DNA from: Manis javanica
Lineage: Eukaryota; Chordata; Mammalia; Pholidota; Manidae
Length of the DNA stretch: 64,000 bases
Reading direction: 5' to 3'
Assembly: GCF_040802235.1 (NCBI RefSeq)
Contig: NC_133170.1
Coordinates: forward strand, 7,207,001-7,271,000
Both the position numbers and the translations under genes were made by a program. Positions 55,601-64,000 of the stretch are shown here, one piece after another; position 1 is the first letter of the stretch, and the number at the start of each line of letters is the position of its first letter. Below the pieces are notes generated by a model. The model was not told the DNA's origin, searched no databases, and saw nothing but the letters and a program-made list of their open reading frames with translations.

Positions 55601-56549
55601 TGTTTTATCACATATATAGTATTAGCATAGTACTACATGTACATAATATATAAAAAGACACATATTAGGGGGCCCATACTCGTTTTTTTACTAATTGGAG
55701 AGAATCAAAAAGGTTTGGAGAGCTGTGTACTTTTCTCCACATCTGTTACATGTCAATAAGTTCTATTTAAAAATATTAAAGGTCATTGTTTTACAGACCA
55801 CAGTGATAAAGGGTTGGGTGAAGGGGATGTTTGATCTCTTGGACTTGAAAATATTTCAGTGGAACACGAGAGAAAGTGGGTTTACGGACATTTCCTAGAT
55901 TTGAAGCGTAGGGAGGAATGACAGTTACCAGAACTGTCTTATTTCACATGCTATCAAGCGGTTGTTTCTCCTCTCACGGTGTGAGGTCTCCTCTCCCTGC
56001 TTGTATCGCGCAGCGCGGTGTAGTTTCCAGAACGGGATATGCTCCCTCAGGAGCAAAGTTATTAAGTGTTCCCTGTTACTGGAGGAAAGAGAAAAATTCC
56101 TGGCTTTACCTGGGGCCTTCTAGTTTTTTTCCTCTGCTTCCCATTCAACTGGACACCCACAATTCTTAGCCCCGAATTATTTTTTCTTAATCATGTTGAA
56201 ACTCTGTAGAAATTAGTAGAAACTACCAAACTGGTCCATTCATCAAGGATAAGTCTCTACATTTGCCGAACTATCGAGGGCTTGGAAACGGGCCAGGACA
56301 GATAAAATTAGTTGGGAGTCTTTTTGAGGAAAGTTGAGAGTGGAGGGTAGCAAATCAGCTATTTAGATGTAGCAGTTCTAAAAATGAAGTCCCATAGCTG
56401 CTGTGACATGACAGGTAATAAAGAATATGAGGAAACAGTAGAAAGAGGTTCTCTTGAAATAGAATCACGTCAGAACATTTTAGGAGAAATTATTCGTGGA
56501 TGGTAGGAACCAAGAAAACTTGTTTCAGGGAAAACAAATGTTAGATGTT

Positions 56550-56930
56550 GTCAATTGTTAGAAATGCATTTATTTAATCACCTATTTAATAAATACTGTT
56601 TTTATTCCATACCAGACACTGGGAATGTTATGGTGAATTACACATACTAACCTGCTCTCAGGTACTGTACAATCTTGCAGAATAGTAAGAAATGCTAAGA
56701 CAGGGCTAAGTACAGGATACTTAGGTGCTTCTAACCGGTTGCACTGGCTTAGAGGAAGGTATTAAGTTACCATTTACTGAGCATTTTGTGCCAGGCACTG
56801 TACTGAGCACTTTAAAAATCACACTGGCTTTTAAAAACTGCTCTACTTTTAAAACTAGAGTTTTTAATAAATTCTACTGTTGTCCTCATTTTACAGATGA
56901 GAAAACAAGTTCAAAGAGGCCAGCTGAGAA
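56550..56930 (-). repeat. L2 fragment followed by MIR fragment
   Basis: 56550-56700 has a reversed L2 pattern (ccagacactgggaatgttat). 56755-56930 is reversed MIR ('ctgagcattttgtgccaggc', 'cattttacagatgagaaaac'). Confidence 0.6.
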
Positions 56931-57179
56931 GAACTAATTTTGATGACAATTCCAAAAATTCTGTAAGTAGAAATGATTTGAATTTTTGTCATACTTTTGT
57001 TTTTGAAGTTTATAATAATTTTGTTTCTGTGAAACTAAAAAATAATTTCAAAGTATTTATAAATAAAGGAAACCACTTTGCCACCAAAAATTAAAGCTTC
57101 CCTGGGTACTTTTATTTTCAAATTTTTCATCAAAGTGTGCTATATAAAGGGCACTATCATAAACATACGGGCAGATGGA

Positions 57180-58090
57180 TTTTAGTAACTGAGCACAGCC
57201 ATGTAACTTGCATCCAGATTAAGAAGCTCAGCATTCACAGTTTTCCAGAAGCCCCTACATGTTTCTTCCCAGTCACTACCTCCTATATTAGTAACAATAT
57301 AGGTTAGTTTTCCCTGGTTTTGTACTTTATGTACATGGAATTGTATAGCATATAGTCTTTCCGGTCTGGCTTGTTTTCCTAAATCTTGCTTGTGAGATTC
57401 ATCTATATTGCTGTGTATAGGTTAGATCATTCTCTTTATTGTATAATGTTCCATCATGTGAACGGACTGTCATTTTTTCATAGATATTTGGGTAGCTTTG
57501 ATGAATAGTCTAGTGCATGTCTTCTAGTGAACATTTGGACATATTTCTGTTGGGTGTATATTTGCAGTGAAATTATTATATCATAGAATATGCATATGTT
57601 CAGTTTTAAGAGATATTGGCACAGGATTTTCCTAAGTGTTCATACTATTTGTGCTCTACCAGCAGTGTATGAAAATTCCTGTCGGTCCATATCCTTGCCA
57701 AAACTTGGTATATAGCATCTCTTTATTTTAGTCACCCTGGTCACATTTTAGCTTTCATCCATACATCCCTGACGACTGATCGGTTGGGTACCTTTTCATG
57801 TGTTTATTGGCTGTTCTTTTATCCCTGGATGAAATGTCTGCAACGTCTTTTGTCTTTTTCTACCTGATCATCCCTTTTTCTTAGTGATTTGTAAGAATAC
57901 ATATTTATGTGTATTCTGGCTATGTGGCCTTTGGAGGCATGTGTGCATGTGTGTCTACATATATGTATTGCAAATATTTTTACCCATTTTTGTAGGTTGC
58001 CTTTTAGATCTCTTAATGGTATCCTTTAAACACATTCTTAATTTTATTTTATTTTTGGGTGGTGTATAAAGGTATGCCTGATTTGGTCAG
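57180..58090 (-). repeat. Old L1M ORF2-end/3' region
   Basis: The plus strand shows reversed L1 blocks in order: 'attgtataatgttccatcat', 'gacatatttctgttgggtgt', 'gctctaccagcagtgtatga', 'tacctttcatgtg'-type sequence and 'gtattgcaaatatttttacc'. Confidence 0.7.
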
Positions 58091-58174
58091 CTCTAGGTTT
58101 TGATGAACTGAGACCTGAGAACTGTTGAATTTTCATACTAGTTCCCAGTACTTTCAAACACACAACTAGGTTGG

Positions 58175-58310
58175 GATTATTTTTTCCCACCTTTATGGGC
58201 ATGTAATTGACAAATAAAATTGCAAGATATTTAAAGTGCACAATACAATGATTTTATACCTACATGTATATGTATTGTGAAAGGATTCCCCAGTGGAGTT
58301 AGTTAACAGG
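58175..58310 (-). repeat. Old L1M 3'-end fragment
   Basis: 'ttatgggcatgtaattgaca' and 'agtgcacaatacaatgattt' mark a reversed L1M 3' UTR. Confidence 0.65.
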
Positions 58311-58369
58311 GATGTTCTTAATTTTAATACAGATTAATTTAGATTAATTAGACTCTTCAAGATTTTAAT

Positions 58370-59310
58370 TAATTAGACACTGTCAAGGTGAAATGACGAC
58401 CCACAGAATGGGAAAAAATATTTGCAAATAATAAATCTGATAAGGGCATAGTGTCCAGAATGCATAAGGAGCTATACAACCAACAATAAAAAGACAACCG
58501 CTTAAAAAATGGGCAAAGGATTTGAACAGACATTTTTTTCAAAGAAGATATACAAAGGGCCAGTAAGCACATGAAAAGATGTTCAACTTCATTAGTCATT
58601 AGGGAAATGCAAATCAAAACGTAATGAGATACCACCTCACTCCTACTAGGATAGCTATATAATTTTTAGAAAGTAAAATAATAAGTGTTTGTGAGGATAT
58701 GGAGAAATTTGAATCCTTATACAGTGCTGGTAGGAATGGAAAATGGCAGAGCCACTGTGGAAAACAGCTTGACGTTTCCTCACAAGTATCCATCCAAGAG
58801 AATTGAAGACATACACTCGTAAAAAAACTCATACAACCAAAGATGTTCATAGCATCACTATTCAGAATAGTCAAAAGGTAGAAACAACCCAGATGCCCAT
58901 CAGCTGATAAATGGATAAACAAAAGTCAGCCATGAAAAGGAATGAAGTACTGATACAGGCCACAATATGGATGAGTCTTGAAAACATTTTGCCAAGTGAG
59001 AGAAGCCACACACAATAGGCCACATATAACATGATTCCAGTTACATAAAATGTCCCGGCTGGGTATATCCACACAGACGGAAAGTAGATTAGCGGCTGCC
59101 AGGGAAGGGGGTGGGGGAAGGGGAGGATTGGGAGTGATTGCTAATAGTGTGGGGTTTCTTTTGGGGGTGATAAGAATATTCTGACATCAGTGGTGATGGT
59201 TGTACAACCTTGTGAATAAAACAAACACCTCTGAATTGTATATTTTAATGTTTAAAATGGTAAATTTGGGCTTAAGAATTTTATCTAAAAAATTACCAAA
59301 AAAAAAAAAG
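58370..59310 (+). repeat. Old L1M 3' half with A tail
   Basis: Forward L1 ORF2 end: 'atgggcaaaggatttgaaca', 'agggaaatgcaaatcaaaac', 'tgagataccacctcactcct' and 'aacaacccagatgcccatca'. The L1M 3' UTR follows ('gaattgtatattttaatgtt') and an A tract at 59298-59309. ORF2 is not intact. Confidence 0.85.
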
Positions 59311-59379
59311 TTTTGGCTAAAGGATGTTTGTTGAATTGCTATTTTTAATATTAAAAAAAAAGGAACAGACAAAGATTTG

Positions 59380-59700
59380 AATGTTCAGTGATGGGATAGT
59401 CTTTGAATAAATTGTGCTAGAGCCATATGTACACATTTGTAGAGATTAATTTATTGATGAGAAAAGATGTTCATGATATTGAGTGGGGAAAAGCCAGACA
59501 AAATAATCTTTAAGGAATGATCTCATATTTTGAAAAAATAACAAAACACACGAGAGAAGTGGGAGGCTGGCAGGACATATGCCGAGATGTTAGCCAGCTC
59601 TGGCTGGTGGTTTTCTTTTTCTTACTGCCTTTTGGTGACCGCTGGTTTTCCCCCAATAAACTTGTGCTGTTGGTCTTTTAAAGTTATGTTAAAAACCAAA
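59380..59700 (+). repeat. Old L1M 3'-UTR-type fragment
   Basis: 'tctttgaataaattgtgcta', 'agatgttcatgatattgagt' and the 'ggctggtggttttctttttc' block match forward L1M 3' ends. Confidence 0.5.
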
Positions 59701-62006
59701 CTGAATGGTGGGGACTTGCTAATGGGGGGAATCTAGTAACCACAGCGTTGCTCATATAAATGTGTATCAATGATACCAAAAACAAACAAACAAACTAAAG
59801 AGCCAGAAGGATTCTTTTTCTTAGCAAAGGTGGTTTCAGCTCCAGCTGTAACGTTTGCCTCCCCAGGTCTGTCTGTCCTTCTTTCCCATGACAGACTGTG
59901 GAGTAGGAACTGGCTAAAATGTAGGAGTCCCGAAACTCTGAAGGCCTGTGCCCCCTGGACCCCCTGGCCTGCCCAAAGTTGTGTTTTCCACAGTCAGGAA
60001 AACATGAAAACGGAAGGGGATGGAGAAGGGTCTCTCGGTAATAAGGAAGTTGATTTAGAAAATGTCACTAGGCAAATGGTCCTGTAACTGCTCAGCTGCT
60101 GCTTGACTGTCCCCTGCGGCCCTTCATGCCTCCCTAGTGGAAGAAGTGACAGGGACTAGTGTGTAGGCAATAGATAGCCACCCATGCACATGGGGGTGCT
60201 ACTGGGGTGAGCGGCCTCTGAGCACCTTCCTGCAATTCCAGTTTTCAGGTGTTTGAAGCAATGACGCTGTTACTTCATCCACCTTGAAACTTAGCACCTC
60301 TGCAGCCCAGAGCGTTCACTGGTACCCACAAAGTCTTTTGACCGGAGAGAAAAGAAAAATCAGACTAAACACTTGTGGAGCTTGGACTGCATTCTCCCAC
60401 ATCATTTTGCTTTTTAAAATGGACACTTTTACGTGATAGTCTTCTTGTATACTGAGCAGGCTTAAAAACAATATAGAACACTTAATGAAGTGAGAAGAGC
60501 ATTTGTAAATAACTTACTGATGAAAGCTGAACACTGGGATACAGATGACTGGTGTTGGCCACCAGAGGCTTTAGACATCTTCTGTGCTTTTTGGTACATT
60601 CAACACTAAACAAACAATAAAAATACCCACTGCTCATTTGCCATGAATGTGTGCCTCAGAGTCTACCTTTTTTTGATGGGGGGACACACTTTAAGAGTAA
60701 GATCTACCAGAGAAGTTGGTCAAGTCAGCTTTCGCCTTGAATAACCTTGGCGATTAGTTGGAATGTAAAAATGCAACTTTGTCAGAAATATTCTCTCCTA
60801 CAATTTAACCTTTAAGACCATCAGATACAATTTTGGTTCCTGGGGTTGTGACTAATATTAAACATGGCTGGCACTTTTACATCATGCCACTCTAAATGGG
60901 GCATCAGCTATTTTATTCTTGGCTCCATCTTTGTTTGTTTCTTCATCCTGTAAGTTGCTCGTTCTTTCGTGCCACGGTGGCTACTGGTCAGAAAAGCAAA
61001 GTCAGTTCGCTTCTTGGTCAAAGAGTGATGGACAGGGTAAAAGTTACCTTCATTAGTTTGTCCAGTTCAAATTTGGGCTTGTTCAGCTTTTATACTTTTG
61101 CTAAGGGATTAGATTGGCTAGGTTTTTCCATGTCATTCCCAAGCTTATTGTGTCTATAGGAAATGTACAACCTCTCAGCTTCTTAGGGGCTGTTATTTTT
61201 GTATATCTAGTTATATTTCCCATAGTTCTTAGCATTAATGAGGTGCACGTTATAGTTTCTGAAAATAAACTTAGGGACTGTGTTCAAATAAATGTGTGTA
61301 TGGGAATTATGCAGTGAGCCATAGTAGCTTATTAATTTTAATGGGTTTATTATAAGATTAAACAAAATGTATATACACACAAACTGTGAATTTGATTATC
61401 TTTAACTTGGTAAACTCCTGGCTTTTTTGGTATCATCTCATTTATAACTTTGATGAAATCTTCAGCTTTGTTAACCAAATAGTTTCCAAGGTATTAGAAC
61501 GTAGCACCTGGCACGGTCAGAGATGGTTCAGTTTGCTTTGCAGAGAAGCCAGGACCTGTTCTCTGGGGGTGCTCAGAGGCTGGTCAGAGATGTGACAGTA
61601 GGAATAGACGACTGCCAGTAAACTGTTGGAAGGAACATATTCCCTATCCCTAGCAGCATTCAAGCCAAAACCAATTAACCATTTATTAAAATCCTGTAAG
61701 GTGATGTGTATGAAAATAGGACAGAGTAGAAGACTGCTAAGAATCCTCTATATTAAAAAGAAGTGTACTTAAGACTTAGATTCATAAAATTAATAATATC
61801 AAGGGCTTTCCTGAGTGAAAAACCAACTCTCTTTTTGTGAGTGCCTGACAGTGAAGAAAGAGCACAATGGCTATTTGTAGGCAGCTTGGTGCAACTACCT
61901 TGACTTGGGCTAAGGAGACAGCAGTTTTCCCCCCCTTTGCTTTTCCACAATAAGTGCAAAATGTCAACAGAGTGAAAAAGGCAAACAGTGTCTTAGTTTT
62001 ATTCTG
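59701..62006. other. Intergenic DNA, nothing assigned
   Basis: No gene with splice sites or homology seen. A 105-codon plus-strand frame at 59770-60087 looks non-coding. An AATAAA lies at about 60616, but nothing upstream of it looks like a coding transcript. Confidence 0.35.
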
Positions 62007-62755
62007 AAAACAATCATTTTTTTTTTTTTGAGAGGGCATCTCTCATATTTATTGATCAAATGGTTGTTAACAACAATAAAATTCAGTATAGGGGGGTCAA
62101 CGCTCAATGTACAATCATTAATCCATCTCAAGCCTAATTCTCATCAGTCTCCAATCTTCTGAAGCATAACGAACAAGTTCTTACATGGTGAACAAATTCT
62201 TACATAGTGAATAAATTCTTACATGGTGAATAGTACAAGGGCAGTCATCACAGAAACTTTCGGTTTTGGTCATGCATTATGACCTATAAACAATCAGGTC
62301 AAATATGAATATTCGTTTGATTTTTGTACTTGATTTATATGTTAATCCCACATTTCTCCTATTATTATTATTATTTTTATTTTTAATAAAATGCTGAAGT
62401 GGTAGGTAGATGCAAGATAAAGGTAGAAAACATAGTTTAGTGCTGTAAGAGGGCAAATGTAGATGATCAGGTGTGTGCCTATGGACTAAGTATTAATCCA
62501 GGCTAGACAAGGGCAGCAAGACCTCCACGGATGCAGAAGATTTCTCTCAAAGCAGGGGGGGTGAGGTTCTGAGCCTCACCTCTGTTGATCCCCAAATTCT
62601 CACCTGATGGCCCCCCTGCGACTGTGCCTGTCTTAGGTTGTTCCTCCCCTGAGGAATCTTACCCGTCTCTGGCTAACCAGTCATCTTCCGGGGCCATACA
62701 GGGAAATGTAAAGTTGGTAAGTGAGAGAGAAGCCATATTAAAACAATCATTTTTT
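62007..62755 (-). mobile_element. Polyadenylated retroposon with target-site duplications, family unnamed
   Basis: A perfect 16-bp direct repeat, AAAACAATCATTTTTT, lies at 62007-62022 and 62740-62755. Between the copies is about 717 bp which, on the minus strand, ends with AATAAATATGAGAG, then GATGCCCTCTC, then an A tail (T's at 62018-62029). The AAAA/T-rich target suits the L1 endonuclease. The body is not L1 3' UTR. It has no open frame over 60 codons and contains GTGAG/GTAAG donor-like motifs, so it looks like a retrotransposed polyadenylated transcript. From memory, related copies are common in pangolin DNA. It may derive from a 5'-truncated retroviral or host transcript, which is inferred. 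Confidence 0.85.
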
Positions 62756-62794
62756 AATCCAGTCTGACAGCCATTCTCTTTTTTGTTTGTTTTG

Positions 62795-62830
62795 TTTTAT
62801 CTATCTATTTATTTATTTATTTATTTTTGA
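62795..62830 (+). repeat. (TTTA)n / (ATCT)n microsatellite
   Basis: Short run of tatc then tttattta units just after the retroposon. Confidence 0.8.
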
Positions 62831-63389
62831 GAGGCGTGGCATCCATTTACTCACTTGATAAACACAGAATACATTGTGCTATCTAGGCACATAAGAGATG
62901 CAGAGAACTAGATCTAGTCCTTGCAGAGCTCACGTTCTAGGCGGGGAACTTAGATAAACTAGTGATTACAGCCATATGGTCAGGGCACTGTGGAAGGTGG
63001 GAGAAAGACACTGTGGGCACGCTGGGGAGAAAGCACATCTCGGGATTTCTTAGTGCAGGAATCCCCCCCGTGCACCCTGAGTTAGCAGACTGCAGGTTCT
63101 GGGGGCTGAGGAGAGCGCGTGGTGCTTGCATCTTTTGGGCTGTGGTTTGGCTTGATTCTAGTGAACAGATGCCTCGTGAGCTCATATCCTCCGCCTGCCT
63201 GCATTCCCTCTGAAATCCCCTGCTCTTCTTTTACCTTCACCTGGGCAGGTGGGGCTTACTGCAGAGAACTGGGTCAGGCTGGTCTGGGAGGGCTTGTCCT
63301 GCGTGCCAGGAGGTGCTTCCAGCAGGATGTGGACGTTTCACTCTTGCTGCTGTTGACCCTAAGAGCTCCATTAACTCTCTGTGTACTTT

Positions 63390-64000
63390 CTTTTACTTTT
63401 GTTTTTATTTTGGTATCATTAATATACAATTACATGAGCAACATTGTGGTTGCTAGATTCTGCCCATCACCAAGTCCCCACCACATACCCCACTACACTC
63501 ACCACTCACTGTCCATCAATGTAGTAAGATGCTATAGAGTCACTACTTGTCTTCTCTGTGCTATACTGCCTTCCCTGTGCCACCACACCTATATAATATG
63601 TGCTAATCGTAATGCCCCTTATTCCCCTTATCCCTCCCTTCCCACCCATCCTCCCCAGTCCCTTTCCCCTTGGTAACTGTTAGTCCATTCTTGGGTTTTG
63701 TGATTCTGCTGCTGTTTTGTTCCTTCAGTATTCCTTTGTTCTTATACTCCACATATGAGTGAAATCATTTGGTACTTGTCTTTCTCCGCCTGGCTTATTT
63801 CACTGAACATAATACCCTCTAGCTTCATCCATATTGTTGCAAATGGTAGGATTTGTTTTCTTCTTATGGCTGAATAATATTCCATTATGTATATGTACCA
63901 CATCTTCTTTATTCATTCATCCATTGATGGAAACTTAGGTTGCTTCCATTTCATGGCTATTGTAAATAGTGCTGCAATAAACATAGGGGTGCATTTGTCT
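63390..64000 (-). mobile_element. Young L1, 3' part, cut by the window end
   Basis: Same 3' UTR and ORF2 C-terminus as the element at 11.1-11.8 kb, on the minus strand. It starts with a T-rich tail region at about 63388-63411 and then ttttggtatcattaatatac. ORF2-end sequence continues to 64000, so the 5' extent is unknown. It is no shorter than 610 bp. Confidence 0.88.

Noticed and set aside
63119-63676. 185-codon plus-strand frame
   Set aside because: Its second half is antisense young-L1 3' UTR, and the first half has no homology or splice support.
1-64000. CRISPR arrays, operons, tRNA or rRNA genes, prophage
   Set aside because: This is mammalian nuclear DNA. No regular spacer-repeat array, cloverleaf with A/B boxes or rRNA sequence was seen by eye, although a tRNA scan was not possible.

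Overview
The window is nuclear DNA from a placental mammal. It has one CpG-island gene with large introns, GT-AG splice sites and a long 3' UTR, set among L1, L2, MIR, MER5A and MLT1-type repeats. Primate Alu and rodent B1/B2 were not seen, and I noticed no carnivore, ruminant or horse lineage SINE. The youngest repeats are a distinctive L1 subfamily, copied three times, and a polyadenylated retroposon near 62 kb. From memory, repeats of this type are abundant in pangolin (Manis) assemblies. Pholidota is therefore my best guess, but it is an unverified inference.

Positions 1-22.8 kb are intergenic. The notable structures are a target-site-duplicated young L1 (11.1-11.8 kb) and a nested insertion at 12.0-16.0 kb. 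In the nest, an old L1 splits a MER5A, and the L1 itself holds a TANGO1/cTAGE5-like retro-pseudogene and a solo LTR.

Positions 22.8-49.9 kb hold SINHCAF (FAM60A), a SIN3-HDAC complex subunit, on the plus strand. It has a 2.6 kb CpG island with CRE, CArG, octamer and NRF1 motifs, a non-coding first exon ending at 23293, and a 13.5 kb first intron. Five coding exons follow: 36865-36992, 38275-38374, 39937-40063, 44785-44935 and 47794-47953. They join without any frame error into 221 codons. The 3' UTR is about 1.9 kb and carries Pumilio and AU-rich elements and two terminal AATAAA signals.

Positions 49.9-64 kb show no protein-coding gene. They hold old L1M, L2 and MIR pieces, a 3'-UTR-like retrocopy (51.9 kb), an isolated CpG-rich block (53.8-54.25 kb), the TSD-bounded retroposon (62.0-62.75 kb), and the 3' part of another young L1 that runs off the window end.

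I found no new multi-gene system. The observations most worth checking are an L1 3' transduction at 34.7-35.0 kb, the retroposon at 62 kb, near-identical 96-bp direct repeats flanking SINHCAF exon 5, and an upstream ATG in exon 1 that is in frame with SINHCAF. Repeat family names and boundaries come from recalled consensus features, and most edges are good only to about 10-50 bp.
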